Shown here one piece after another: positions 1 to 8,875 of a DNA stretch of 64,000 nucleotides. The DNA is from Faecalibacter rhinopitheci (GTDB lineage: Bacteria; Bacteroidota; Bacteroidia; Flavobacteriales; Weeksellaceae), in contig NZ_JADGIK010000002.1 in assembly GCF_015234135.1 (NCBI RefSeq), positions 62,001 through 126,000 of the forward strand. Reading direction: 5' to 3'. The notes beneath the pieces are model-generated. The model saw only the letters and a list, made by a program, of their open reading frames with translations, did not search any database and was not told the origin of the DNA. A program made the translations under genes and the position numbers. Within the stretch, counting starts at the first letter, position 1. Each line of letters starts with the position of its first letter.

Positions 1-197
1 CGCTCTACATTATCCTTAGGCATATTTGCCGCTTTCGCATTTTGGATAACTGCACGTAACTGAGAATTTGCATGTGGATCAGGACCGCCAGCTTTTACAG
101 CCATAACAATATCTTTCCCGATTCTAGTAAACGCTTTAGACATTGCAGCCCAACGTTTCATTTTACGTCCTTTTCTAAACTCAAAAGCTCTTCCCAT
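1..197 (-). CDS. YebC/PmpR family transcriptional regulator (partial)
   Basis: The 5' part of a gene running off the left edge, reading from an ATG at 197. The N-terminus [16 protein letters not shown], then a basic segment and a [19 protein letters not shown]-like stretch, is characteristic of the YebC/TACO1 family. These are DNA-binding regulators, and recent work in other bacteria links some members to relief of ribosome stalling. About 65 of roughly 240 residues are visible, so the C-terminal domains cannot be checked. Confidence 0.9.
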   Translation of the reverse strand, partial: MGRAFEFRKGRKMKRWAAMSKAFTRIGKDIVMAVKAGGPDPHANSQLRAVIQNAKAANMPKDNVE

Positions 198-239
198 TGA
201 TTTATATTTTATTGTTGCAAATTTATTGTTTTAACAAAA

Positions 240-267
240 AAAATCCAAGAACTAATCCTTGGATTTT
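240..267 (-). terminator. Rho-independent terminator of the M3 peptidase gene
   Basis: Inverted repeat atccaag/cttggat just past the stop codon, followed on the minus strand by a run of T. Confidence 0.8.
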
Positions 268-273
268 AATAGT

Positions 274-2379
274 TTATTTTAAACCATGATATTTTAACAT
301 AGGTTCAACAGAAGCTTCCTTTCCACGGAATTTTTTGTACATCTCTGTATAATCTTCTGAATTCCCTCTAGAGAATACTTTATCACGTAGAATTTGTCCG
401 TTTTCTCGCGTTAATCCTCCATTTTCTTGTAACCATTGGAAGGCATCATGATCTAACATTTCTGCCCATAGATATGCATAATATCCTGCTGCATAACCTC
501 CTCCAAATACATGACTAAAAAATGTTGAACGGTAACGTGGAGGTACAGCTTTTAAAGCTGTATTATTTTTAACTAATGCTTCTTGTTCAAATTTTTCTGC
601 ATCTGTTAATTTTTGATCTGCCCCAATTGTATGCCATGACATATCTAATGCTGATGCAGATAAAATCTCTGTTAAAGCATATCCTTTATTAAAGTTTTTT
701 GCTTTCTCCATTTTATCAATTAATGCATCGGGCATTACATCTCCGGTTTTATAATGCTTTGCATAATTCTTTAAAACTTCTGGATAAGTTGCAAAATGCT
801 CATGGAATTGTGAAGGAAATTCGACAAAATCACGTGCTACATTTGTTCCAGATAATGAAGGATATTTTTGTGTTGCAAATAATCCGTGTAAGGCGTGTCC
901 AAATTCGTGGAACATTGTAATTGCATCATCAAAAGTAATTAAAGTAGGTTGACCTTCTGGAGCTTTCGTATAGTTACAAACATTGTAAATAACTGGTTTT
1001 TGATTTAATAAAGTAGATTGTTCTACAATATTACTCATCCACGCTCCACCTTGTTTAGAATCACGTTTAAAGAAATCCACATAGAATAATCCAATTGGTG
1101 TTTTATCTTCGTTAAACAATTCATATACGCGCACTTCTTTGTTCCAAGTTGGGATATCTTTACGCTCTACGTATGTCATACCATATAATTTGTTTGCCAT
1201 AAAGAAAACACCGTTTTCTAAAATTGACCAAACTTCTAAATATGGTTTAATTTCATTTTCGTCTAAGTCGTATTTTGATTTTCTTATTTTCTCAGCATAA
1301 TAATTCCAATCTGCTGCTGATAATTCAAAAGGAACCTCTTCTTGGTTAATTAAATTTTGAATTTCTTCTGCTTCTTTTTCAGCCATTTTTGTTGAAACGG
1401 AAATCATATCGCCCAAAAATGTATTTACTGCTTCCGGCGTTTTAGCCATTTGAGATTGTAATGACCATTGTGCAAAATTCTCATAACCTAATAATTTTGC
1501 TTTCTCAGCGCGCTTATTTGCAATATCTAAAATTGTTTGTCGCGTATCGTTTGTATCTCCCTTAGAAGTACGATTCCAAGCCGCATCATACAATTTCTGA
1601 CGTGTTTCTTTCTTGTTTAGAGTTTGTAATTCTGGTTGCTGTGTCGTATTTAATAAAGATACTTTATATGTTCCATCTTCTTGTTTTAAAGCATCTAAAT
1701 CTTGCTGAGATAAACCTTCTAGTTCTTCTTTAGAAAAGACAACACCACCAGATTTAGTCGCATTCATTAATTGGTTTCCAAACTTTGTATTTAAAGATGC
1801 AATTTCTTCATTTACTTTTTTCAGTTTTTCTTTTTCAGCATCAGGTAAATCAGCACCTGCTAAAACAAATTTTTGATGATATTCTTCTAATAAACGATTA
1901 GATTCTGTATCTAGATTTAGTTGTTCTTTTTGGGTGTATAAAGTTTTTACTCTATTATATAATTGAGTATTCAGATATATAGCATCATTATGTGCTGCAA
2001 ATTTAGGAGACAACTCTTCTTCTACTGCTTGTAATTCGTCATTAGTTTCTGTTCCTGTTAAAACATTAAAACTAGATGAAACTCTGCCTAATAATTGACC
2101 CGATTTTTCTAATTCTACTAATGTATTCTCAAAAGTTGGTGCTTCTGTATTGGTAGCAATTATTTTTATTTCTTCTAACTGCTGACGCATACCTTCTAGT
2201 AAGGCTGGTTTAAAGTCGGAAGTTTTAAGTTTACTAAAATCTGTTGTACCATATGGTAGTGAACTTTCTGCATAAAAATAATTTGTTTCATCCCAAGATC
2301 CTCCTTCAGATTTTGAACATGAATTCATTAGAAGTGTTGAGCCTACTAACATTCCAAAAAATAATTTCTTTTTTAACAT
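274..2379 (-). CDS. M3 family metallopeptidase lipoprotein (Dcp-like)
   Basis: Zinc oligopeptidase of the thimet/Dcp family (701 aa, a usual length for M3A). The HEFGH zinc motif is at residues 491-495, in the context TMFHEFGHALHG; the family uses the two His as ligands with a downstream Glu. The N-terminus MLKKKLFFGM..LMNSC is a lipoprotein signal peptide with the lipidated Cys at residue 21, so the enzyme probably sits in the periplasm or outer membrane and trims peptides there. Peptidyl-dipeptidase specificity rather than oligopeptidase A is a family-level guess. Monocistronic, with its own terminator. Confidence 0.92.
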   Translation of the reverse strand: MLKKKLFFGMLVGSTLLMNSCSKSEGGSWDETNYFYAESSLPYGTTDFSKLKTSDFKPALLEGMRQQLEEIKIIATNTEAPTFENTLVELEKSGQLLGRVSSSFNVLTGTETNDELQAVEEELSPKFAAHNDAIYLNTQLYNRVKTLYTQKEQLNLDTESNRLLEEYHQKFVLAGADLPDAEKEKLKKVNEEIASLNTKFGNQLMNATKSGGVVFSKEELEGLSQQDLDALKQEDGTYKVSLLNTTQQPELQTLNKKETRQKLYDAAWNRTSKGDTNDTRQTILDIANKRAEKAKLLGYENFAQWSLQSQMAKTPEAVNTFLGDMISVSTKMAEKEAEEIQNLINQEEVPFELSAADWNYYAEKIRKSKYDLDENEIKPYLEVWSILENGVFFMANKLYGMTYVERKDIPTWNKEVRVYELFNEDKTPIGLFYVDFFKRDSKQGGAWMSNIVEQSTLLNQKPVIYNVCNYTKAPEGQPTLITFDDAITMFHEFGHALHGLFATQKYPSLSGTNVARDFVEFPSQFHEHFATYPEVLKNYAKHYKTGDVMPDALIDKMEKAKNFNKGYALTEILSASALDMSWHTIGADQKLTDAEKFEQEALVKNNTALKAVPPRYRSTFFSHVFGGGYAAGYYAYLWAEMLDHDAFQWLQENGGLTRENGQILRDKVFSRGNSEDYTEMYKKFRGKEASVEPMLKYHGLK

Positions 2380-2425
2380 TTATACTTTCTTTGCCCTAAA
2401 ATTAGCCTTTTATATTGAACTTCGA

Positions 2426-2460
2426 TTTATCTCTAAATAAATATTAATATTAGAGATAAA
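2426..2460. repeat. 11-bp inverted repeat between divergent genes
   Basis: Arms tttatctctaa and ttagagataaa around a 13-base spacer, in the 162-bp region between the M3 peptidase and the TPR protein genes. It has no T-tract typical of a terminator on either side. It could be an operator or a leader structure; no function is shown. Confidence 0.4.
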
Positions 2461-2541
2461 AACTATTCTCATATTTATAGTTGTTAAACTAGTTAATTCT
2501 GCGTAAATTAATGGCAATTAACACACTAATAATTAAATATT

Positions 2542-3675
2542 TTGAATAATAAATTTATCACGACTTTATTATTTTTTTTCCTTTCAATCTCTTGTTTTTC
2601 TTTTTCTAAGTTTGAAACTGAAAAAAGATTCTATAACCAAGAATTTGAAACAATCTATATAGATATCGTTAAAAAAGTTGATCATATTATCCTTTCTGAT
2701 GAAGTATTGGATGAAATTAATGCTGCCATTCTTGTAACAAAAAACAACGATTATTATCAAAATAAGCTATCTCAAACTTTATTGCGGTATTATTTTTTAA
2801 AAAATGATCTTAAGTCTTACTTAGCGCTTTATAGAAATCTTATAAATAAAACTGAAATAGAGAGTCATCTTTCATACATTGAGGTATTGAATTATTTACA
2901 TTCTTTTTTCAACCAGTTTGCATTATATGAGGAAAGTGAAAAGATAATGTCTAAAATACAAGCGTATAATAAAAAGCTACCTTATAATGAGAAGATATAC
3001 ATAGAGTCTATTATTTCTTTAAATAACAACATTCGAATAAAAGGTAATTCTATTGATGTTCAGCGGAATAAAATCTTAGAAAGCATTAATTATTTAGAGA
3101 AAATTCAAGAAGTTTTTTCTCCTACAAAATATAATTTACTATTAGCGGATCGGTACAATTTATTGGCCATAACTTATATAGAAGAAAATAATAATTCAAT
3201 TAATTTAGACCATTGCATTTCTACCTTTAAGAAAGCCATTAGATATAATAATCATATCAATTATTATATGAGTGCATTAATTTATTCAAACTTAGCATAT
3301 GTCTATAATTTAAAAAAAGAATATAATACTGCTATTTATTATGGTCTAAAAGCCATGGATTTGACTAAAAACATGCCATCAGAAACGACTCTAAATAGAC
3401 GAATACATTGTAACTTAGCAGATAGCTACAATTTATTAAATAAGACAAATGAATTTAAGAAATCTTATCAACTTTGCGATTCTTATCTAAAGAATTATGA
3501 AAAAAGTAGAGCAGGTATCCTTATTTTACTTCCAAAAGAAAAAAATAAAAGTATCGAAGAAACTCCAACATCATCTAATAATAAATTGATTTATATAATT
3601 TCTGGCGTTATAATTTTGCTCTTAAGTTTTATCATTATAAAACGTATAAAAATTCAAAATTTTAAAAAAGAGTAA
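2542..3675 (+). CDS. TPR-like membrane protein, possibly a regulator lacking its HTH
   Basis: A 377-aa protein with an N-terminal signal peptide (about residues 1-22), an all-helical middle with TPR-like spacing (for example ALIYSNLAYVYNLKKEYNTA near residue 245), one transmembrane helix near 348-367 and a short basic tail ending at IKIQNFKKE. The TTG start is chosen because the signal peptide begins there and no upstream in-frame start exists. In Flavobacteriia this order (signal, TPRs, helix) usually continues into a coiled coil and an AraC- or LuxR-type DNA-binding domain. Here the reading frame stops about ten residues after the helix. Function unknown. Confidence 0.7.
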   Translation: MNNKFITTLLFFFLSISCFSFSKFETEKRFYNQEFETIYIDIVKKVDHIILSDEVLDEINAAILVTKNNDYYQNKLSQTLLRYYFLKNDLKSYLALYRNLINKTEIESHLSYIEVLNYLHSFFNQFALYEESEKIMSKIQAYNKKLPYNEKIYIESIISLNNNIRIKGNSIDVQRNKILESINYLEKIQEVFSPTKYNLLLADRYNLLAITYIEENNNSINLDHCISTFKKAIRYNNHINYYMSALIYSNLAYVYNLKKEYNTAIYYGLKAMDLTKNMPSETTLNRRIHCNLADSYNLLNKTNEFKKSYQLCDSYLKNYEKSRAGILILLPKEKNKSIEETPTSSNNKLIYIISGVIILLLSFIIIKRIKIQNFKKE

Positions 3676-3779
3676 TTTTAAACAACACAAACAAACTTAT
3701 ATAGTTAAAAAAATACTTTTTACACAGTAGTTCAACTAGATTATATATTAACTTTTAAAATGAAATGAGTTAAATTAAT

Positions 3780-3787
3780 TACCTTTG
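3780..3787 (+). promoter_or_regulatory. Candidate -7 box (TACCTTTG) for the Nudix-plsC-mpl run
   Basis: Exact TAnnTTTG match. No convincing TTG is found at the -33 position. The farthest upstream TTG start of the Nudix gene lies inside this box, which argues for a start further downstream. Confidence 0.5.
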
Positions 3788-3814
3788 AATCTTTATTTGA
3801 ATAAAAATTTACTT

Positions 3815-4453
3815 TTGAATTTAGAAGAACTTAAATATATATTATCCGAATCGGTAGAAGCTTTACCAGGTTGGGATTCTCATGAGAAATTATCACCTCC
3901 ATACCGTGAGAATTATGATCTAGAAATGATCAAAAGAACTAATCCGCGTGTAGCATCAGTAATGATACTTTTATATGAAAATGAAAACGGTGATATTGAA
4001 TTTCCTGTAACTATGCGACTTGCATATGAAGGAGCACATTCTAGTCAGTTTTCTTTACCCGGAGGTCAATATGAAGAGTTAGATATAACGCTAGACCAAA
4101 CGGCTATACGAGAAACTGTTGAAGAATTGGGTGTATTTGAAGATGATATAGAAGTTGTAAAACAATTGTCTGAAATTTATATTCCACCAAGTAACTTTTT
4201 AGTCTATCCATTTATTGGCGTTTTTAACGGACAACCACATTTTGTACCTCAAGAAGATGAAGTACAATATATTATTCCTTTAGATTTAGAAGCTTTTTTA
4301 GAAGCTGAACCTGAAACATTTGTGAAAGAATTTTCTGGACATAGTATTGATGTTCCTGGATATAATATTGGCGATGAAGAATATCTATGGGGAGCAACTG
4401 CTATGATCTTAGAAGAATTTAAAGATGTAATTAAATTACATTTAAATCTGTAA
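3815..4453 (+). CDS. Nudix hydrolase, CoA pyrophosphatase type
   Basis: Nudix fold protein with the motif G-Q-Y-E-E-L-D then AIRETVEELGV (G..E/REtvEElG), the Mg-binding helix that cleaves nucleoside-diphosphate-linked substrates. Similarity to short bacterial NudL-like proteins suggests CoA or acyl-CoA pyrophosphatase. The frame is open back to a TTG at 3785, but that codon sits inside a TAnnTTTG promoter box, so I prefer the TTG at 3815, giving MNLEELKYIL; a TTG at 3797 is also possible. It is followed after 17 bases by plsC. Confidence 0.85.
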   Translation: MNLEELKYILSESVEALPGWDSHEKLSPPYRENYDLEMIKRTNPRVASVMILLYENENGDIEFPVTMRLAYEGAHSSQFSLPGGQYEELDITLDQTAIRETVEELGVFEDDIEVVKQLSEIYIPPSNFLVYPFIGVFNGQPHFVPQEDEVQYIIPLDLEAFLEAEPETFVKEFSGHSIDVPGYNIGDEEYLWGATAMILEEFKDVIKLHLNL

Positions 4454-4470
4454 TCCTAAAATAAAAAAAA

Positions 4471-5373
4471 TTGACTCAAAAAGCATCTAAAAAAACAATA
4501 TTTAGAGACGTTTTTGGACATTTATATTTCCTGAAGCGTTCCTTAATTTTCTTACTAGGTTCCTTTACCTATAACAGATACAATGGTTTTAATAAACTAA
4601 AAGTTACAGGGACTAAAAATTTGGTAGACTTACCTTCTCAGAACGTGTTATTTGTATCTAATCATCAAACTTATTTTGCAGATGTATTTGCAATGTATCA
4701 CGTTTTTTGTAGTGTAAAAAATGGTTTTATCGATACCATTAAAAATCCGGTTTACTTATTAAATCCTAAAATTGATTTTTACTATGTAGCGGCAGAAGAA
4801 ACTATGAAAGACAATGTGCTTACAAAACTTTTTGCTTATACAGGTGCGGTTACTGTAAAAAGAACATGGCGTGCAAAAGGAGAAGATGTTAATAGAAAAG
4901 TAGATTTAACTGAAGTTTCTAATATTGATAAAGCCTTAAATAATGGTTGGGTTGTTACTTTTCCACAAGGTACTACCAAAGCATTTGCACCAGGACGCCG
5001 TGGTACTGCACATTTAATTCGTAAAAATAAACCTATTGTAATTCCTGTTGTAATTGATGGATTCCGTCGTGCTTTTGATAAAAAAGGTCTAAAAATAAAA
5101 AAGCGTGGTATTAATGCAACCATGACTTTTAAAAAACCGTTGGATATTGATTATGAAAATGAATCGTCTAACGATATCATGAAAAAAATAATGGATGCGA
5201 TAGAACAGTCTCCAGAATTTAATAAAGTTCTTACCATTGAAGATATCTTAGAACAAAATAAAGATAAATCTTTAGATGATTATTTAAATGAAGATGATGA
5301 CGAAGATGAAATCATTGAAGTTGAAGATCAATCTAACGAAAATTCTATCGAATTAAATAAACATAAAGAATAA
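4471..5373 (+). CDS. 1-acyl-sn-glycerol-3-phosphate acyltransferase family (PlsC-like)
   Basis: Membrane-associated acyltransferase of phospholipid synthesis, 300 aa. The acyltransferase block I is NHQTYFADV (N64, H65, D71) and block III is FPQGTT, in place of the usual FPEGT. Note five residues between the catalytic His and Asp instead of the canonical four. A hydrophobic segment precedes block I, and the last 40 residues are highly acidic (DEDDDEDEIIEVEDQ). The TTG start lies 17 bases after the Nudix gene, and mpl follows 18 bases later, so the three probably share a transcript. Confidence 0.87.
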   Translation: MTQKASKKTIFRDVFGHLYFLKRSLIFLLGSFTYNRYNGFNKLKVTGTKNLVDLPSQNVLFVSNHQTYFADVFAMYHVFCSVKNGFIDTIKNPVYLLNPKIDFYYVAAEETMKDNVLTKLFAYTGAVTVKRTWRAKGEDVNRKVDLTEVSNIDKALNNGWVVTFPQGTTKAFAPGRRGTAHLIRKNKPIVIPVVIDGFRRAFDKKGLKIKKRGINATMTFKKPLDIDYENESSNDIMKKIMDAIEQSPEFNKVLTIEDILEQNKDKSLDDYLNEDDDEDEIIEVEDQSNENSIELNKHKE

Positions 5374-5391
5374 TTCCACCTCATTAAGTAA

Positions 5392-6750
5392 ATGAAAAAA
5401 GTACATTTTATTGCAATTGGTGGTAGCGCAATGCACAATTTAGCCATTGCTTTACACGAAAAAGGATACCAAGTCACAGGATCTGATGATGCCATCTTTG
5501 AACCATCTAGAACAAGATTAGCACAACGCGGAATTCTTCCAGAAGAATTAGGATGGTTTCCTGAAAAAATAACTACAGATCTAGATGCTGTAATTCTAGG
5601 AATGCATGCACATGCAGACAATCCGGAGATGCTAAAAGCACAAGAACTAGGGATAAAAATTTATTCTTATCCTGAATATTTATATGAGCAATCTAAAGAT
5701 AAAACGAGAGTTGTAATTGGAGGATCTCACGGAAAAACCACTATAACATCAATGGTTTTACATTGTCTACATTATCATGATATTGATGTAGATTACATGG
5801 TAGGTGCACAATTGGATGGTTTTGATGTTATGGTAAAATTGACAGATGAAAACGAATTTATCATCATGGAAGGTGACGAATATTTATCTTCTCCCTTAGA
5901 TAGACGCTCTAAGTTTTTATTGTATCAACCAAATATTGCGTTAATTTCTGGTATAGCTTGGGATCATATCAACGTTTTCCCAACGTTTGAAAATTATAAA
6001 GAACAGTTTTCTAAATTTATCAATAGTATTGTAAATGGTGGGGCTTTAATTTATAATCAAACAGATAACGATGTTGTTGAGGTCGTAGAAAATACGGAAC
6101 GTGCCTTAAAGAAATTTCCATATACTATTCCTGCATCTACAATTGTTGATGGTATTACATATCTAGAAACAGACAATGGTCCACTACCTTTGGAAGTATT
6201 TGGAGCGCACAATTTAATGAATTTAGAAGGTGCACGTGCAATTTGCAAACAATTAGGAATGATGGATGACGATTTTAATGAAGCTATTCAATCATTCAAA
6301 GGAGCATCTAAAAGATTAGAACTAATCAATAGAACGCCGGATTTTGTAGCATACAAAGATTTTGCACATGCCCCGAGCAAAGTTACTTCGGTAACGAATG
6401 CCGTAAAAGAGCAATACCAAGACAAAACCGTCGTGGGTTGTTTAGAAATCCACACCTATTCTTCTTTGAATCCAGAATTCCTTGTTCAATATAAAGGAGC
6501 TTTAGACAAAGCAGATATCAAAATTGTAAATTATGATCCTGAAGCTTTAAAAATAAAGCGTATGGAAATGATTTCTCCAGAAGATATAAAAAAAGCTTTC
6601 GGTGACGATTCTATACTAGTATTTACATCTTCTACAGATTTAAGAACATACTTAGATGAAATTGATAAATCAAATAAAGTATTTCTAATGATGAGTTCCG
6701 GAAATTTTGGAGGAATGGATTTAAATGAGGTTTTTAAAACTAATTTTTAA
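5392..6750 (+). CDS. mpl: UDP-MurNAc:L-Ala-D-Glu-meso-DAP ligase
   Basis: Mur ligase family enzyme that reattaches recycled murein tripeptide to UDP-N-acetylmuramate. The N-terminal Rossmann motif HFIAIGGSAMHNLA and the ATP-binding GGSHGKTT (residues 110-117) are intact. Length 452 aa matches Mpl, and the N-terminal GGSAMHNLA sequence is more like Mpl than MurC, although MurC is the nearest relative and the alternative. The organism therefore should make DAP-type peptidoglycan and recycle it. A terminator follows at 6953. Confidence 0.9.
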   Translation: MKKVHFIAIGGSAMHNLAIALHEKGYQVTGSDDAIFEPSRTRLAQRGILPEELGWFPEKITTDLDAVILGMHAHADNPEMLKAQELGIKIYSYPEYLYEQSKDKTRVVIGGSHGKTTITSMVLHCLHYHDIDVDYMVGAQLDGFDVMVKLTDENEFIIMEGDEYLSSPLDRRSKFLLYQPNIALISGIAWDHINVFPTFENYKEQFSKFINSIVNGGALIYNQTDNDVVEVVENTERALKKFPYTIPASTIVDGITYLETDNGPLPLEVFGAHNLMNLEGARAICKQLGMMDDDFNEAIQSFKGASKRLELINRTPDFVAYKDFAHAPSKVTSVTNAVKEQYQDKTVVGCLEIHTYSSLNPEFLVQYKGALDKADIKIVNYDPEALKIKRMEMISPEDIKKAFGDDSILVFTSSTDLRTYLDEIDKSNKVFLMMSSGNFGGMDLNEVFKTNF

Positions 6751-6952
6751 AGATTTAAAGTATTGATAACTAGTGTATCTACTTTGTCATTTTGATAATA
6801 TAAATCATAAATTTTAATTTTTTTTTAAATAAAAGTTAAAATTTATGATAATTAATTAAAATATTTAGCTATTTTAGAAAATATTAAGAATTAAGAATAA
6901 ATATAGGCTAACTGGTTTTGTTTCACCTCTTAATTAAATTTTGAAAGCGCAA

Positions 6953-6980
6953 AAAAGCTGTAAGTTCACTTACAGCTTTT
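6953..6980. terminator. Bidirectional terminator between mpl and the YceI gene
   Basis: 12-bp stem aaaagctgtaag/cttacagctttt with a TTCA loop and T/A tracts on both sides, between convergent genes. The remaining 200 bp after mpl is AT-rich with nothing recognisable. Confidence 0.85.
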
Positions 6981-7013
6981 TATTTTTATTCTAAAAATAG
7001 AATTTATAAGTTA

Positions 7014-7667
7014 TTATTTACCAAACGAATCAGAGAATTTAATCATTCCTTCTATCTCTACTTCAGACCATGTTTTCGTTATTCCATCCGGACCTTTATG
7101 AAGTTGTTCGCATGCCATGTTTAAAGCTTCTACGGCTTCATTAGCTTTAAAATCTGCTAAATCTACAACCGTATTTATTGTGAATACATGATTCTCAAAT
7201 TTAGAAGTAACTTCATACTTTTTAGACACATTATTCAATGTAAATGTTATATAAGTTTTACCATCTTTAAAGTTAATGGTCCCCAGAATATCTGACGTAT
7301 TTTCCATCGCTCCAAATAAAACCATTCTAAGCTTACTATCTCTATCACTTGCGCCAGAATTTATAGAAGATACCGCCACTCTTACTTTAGCCCCTTCTAA
7401 TACTTCTTCTGGTGTATTTCCTTCTTTTGTATCCATTACCTGAACGGCATCAAAATTTCCAGAAACACCAACCTTCTCTGTTGTTTTAAATCCTGTCCAT
7501 TTTACATTAGAACTTTGGATAACTCCTTCAATTATTTCTGAAGCTTCTTCTTGTGATACCACAACCTCAGTTTCTAAAGGCAAATCCTCAACATTTTCTT
7601 TTTTATTATCGTTACAGCTATACATTGCTGTTGCAGCTATCGCTAAAAGTATAATTATTTTTTTCAT
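7014..7667 (-). CDS. YceI-like domain lipoprotein
   Basis: A 217-aa protein with a lipoprotein signal peptide (Cys at residue 18, MYSC) and a lipocalin-like YceI fold: the strand VKWTGFKTTEKVGVSGNFD is typical, followed by repeated beta strands (GTINFKDGKTYITFTLNNVS). YceI proteins bind polyisoprenoid or other apolar molecules in the periplasm; the ligand here is unknown. Monocistronic. Confidence 0.8.
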   Translation of the reverse strand: MKKIIILLAIAATAMYSCNDNKKENVEDLPLETEVVVSQEEASEIIEGVIQSSNVKWTGFKTTEKVGVSGNFDAVQVMDTKEGNTPEEVLEGAKVRVAVSSINSGASDRDSKLRMVLFGAMENTSDILGTINFKDGKTYITFTLNNVSKKYEVTSKFENHVFTINTVVDLADFKANEAVEALNMACEQLHKGPDGITKTWSEVEIEGMIKFSDSFGK

Positions 7668-7766
7668 ATCGAATATAGTCAGGCTAAGTTACAATTTCGA
7701 TCGTAATTAATCTATTGATATTTGTCAACTTCTGCCTACAAAAATTATAAATCAGATAGTTTAAAT

Positions 7767-7774
7767 TACCTTTG
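7767..7774 (+). promoter_or_regulatory. Promoter -7 box (TACCTTTG) for the micro-ORF and mtnN
   Basis: Exact TAnnTTTG match, followed by four bases and then the ATG of a 32-codon ORF. Transcription would start at or beside that ATG. Confidence 0.6.
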
Positions 7775-7778
7775 TAAA

Positions 7779-7877
7779 ATGGTAAAACATATATTAAATA
7801 CATTATTGATAATAATTTGTCTTCCATTTATACTTCTATATGAAGTGTATTGTACAATTTATAAATACAGAAAATAA
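7779..7877 (+). CDS. Candidate 32-aa single-helix membrane peptide
   Basis: Short ORF from ATG at 7779 to TAA at 7877. It encodes a basic end (MVKH), a hydrophobic stretch (ILNTLLIIICLPFILLYEV) and a basic tail (YKYRK), that is, one predicted transmembrane helix with positive flanks. The ATG lies four bases after a perfect -7 box, and the stop is 13 bases before the mtnN start. It may be a real small protein, an upstream ORF controlling mtnN, or chance coding in AT-rich DNA. Confidence 0.4.
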   Translation: MVKHILNTLLIIICLPFILLYEVYCTIYKYRK

Positions 7878-7890
7878 AATTATATATTAA

Positions 7891-8649
7891 ATGACTCAAC
7901 GTATTATCGGTATAATGGGTGCTCTTCCGGAAGAGATAAATGGAGTAGTTAACCTATTACAGCATAAAGAGGAATATAAAATTGGCAAGAGAACTTATTA
8001 TACAGGCACAATAAACAATCAGAAAGCAGTTGTGGTCTTTTCTCGTATAGGAAAAGTGGCTTCTGCAGCTACTGTTTCGACTTTAATTTTAAAATTCAAT
8101 ATTACGGAATTAATTTTTACAGGCGTTGCAGGCGGAATCTCTCCTCATCTAAAAATTGGAGATATTGTGATTGGTACAGATTTAGTACAACATGATATGG
8201 ATGCATCTCCCCTTTTTCCTCAATTCGAAATTCCATTAATAGGAAAATCGATATTTAAATCTGATTCAAAATTAATTGAAAATGTGAAAAATGCTGTTCA
8301 ACATATTTTCGAAAATGAATATTTGCATCAAGTTATATCAGCCGAAGATTTAAAAAAATTTAATATTCATTCGCCTAAACTCTATACAGGTTTAATTGCA
8401 TCAGGAGATTTATTTTTTAAAGATCAACTTCAAAAAGATCATCTGATTTCTCATTTTCCAGAAACGCAATGTGTTGAAATGGAGGGTGCGGCTGTTGCGC
8501 AAGTTTGCTATGAATTTGGAATTCCATTTGTAATTATCCGAACAATCTCAGATGATGCAGATCAAAATTCAGTGGTTGATTTTACAGAATTTACAGTGAA
8601 AGTTTCGAATATATATTCGATAGAAATAGTGAAGAACATCATCAAATAA
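7891..8649 (+). CDS. mtnN: 5'-methylthioadenosine/S-adenosylhomocysteine nucleosidase
   Basis: Purine-nucleoside phosphorylase superfamily enzyme that hydrolyses MTA and SAH to free adenine in the cytoplasm, feeding methionine salvage and relieving methyltransferase inhibition. The N-terminal IGIMGALPEEINGV contains the catalytic-region Glu, and the C-terminal VEMEGAAVAQVCYEFG and RTISDDAD carry the ribose-binding Glu and the catalytic Asp. The length of 252 aa is slightly above the usual 230 because of an insertion near residues 140-160. Confidence 0.93.
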   Translation: MTQRIIGIMGALPEEINGVVNLLQHKEEYKIGKRTYYTGTINNQKAVVVFSRIGKVASAATVSTLILKFNITELIFTGVAGGISPHLKIGDIVIGTDLVQHDMDASPLFPQFEIPLIGKSIFKSDSKLIENVKNAVQHIFENEYLHQVISAEDLKKFNIHSPKLYTGLIASGDLFFKDQLQKDHLISHFPETQCVEMEGAAVAQVCYEFGIPFVIIRTISDDADQNSVVDFTEFTVKVSNIYSIEIVKNIIK

Positions 8650-8675
8650 AAAGTCCTTTAAAAAGGGCTTTTTTT
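8648..8675 (+). terminator. Terminator after mtnN
   Basis: Stem aaaagtccttt/aaagggctttt (one G-T pair) followed by a T-tract, directly after the mtnN stop. Confidence 0.8.
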
Positions 8676-8756
8676 ATGATGCACACATTAATAAAATACA
8701 TATAATTTAAAATGAATAATAAATTTATGTAATTTTTGATTTTTAGTAAATTAAAG

Positions 8757-8787
8757 AGAAAAAAAAAGAAGTATATAAACACTTCTT
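8757..8787 (-). terminator. Terminator of the tRNA operon
   Basis: Minus-strand stem aagaagt/acttctt followed by a run of T, seven bases past the last tRNA-Thr gene. Confidence 0.75.
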
Positions 8788-8794
8788 CATTTTG

Positions 8795-8868
8795 AGCCGA
8801 TGGAGGGATTCGAACCCACGACCTGCTGATTACAAATCAGCTGCTCTGGCCAACTGAGCTACATCGGC
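8795..8868 (-). tRNA. tRNA-Thr (TGT), copy 1
   Basis: Complete cloverleaf: acceptor GCCGATG/CATCGGC, anticodon arm CTGAT-TTGTAAT-CAG with anticodon TGT, T-arm GTTCGAATCC. No encoded CCA. Identical to the copies at 8990 and 9172. Confidence 0.97.
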
Positions 8869-8875
8869 ATTATTG

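Noticed and set aside
3676-3779. Remnant of an HTH domain downstream of the TPR protein
   Set aside because: I scanned the 100 bases after the stop for continued coding in any frame and saw none.
4836-5123. Antisense reading frames inside plsC, mpl, rplI, tsf and other genes
   Set aside because: They lie opposite strongly supported genes, have no family features and no promoters; shadows of the real frames.
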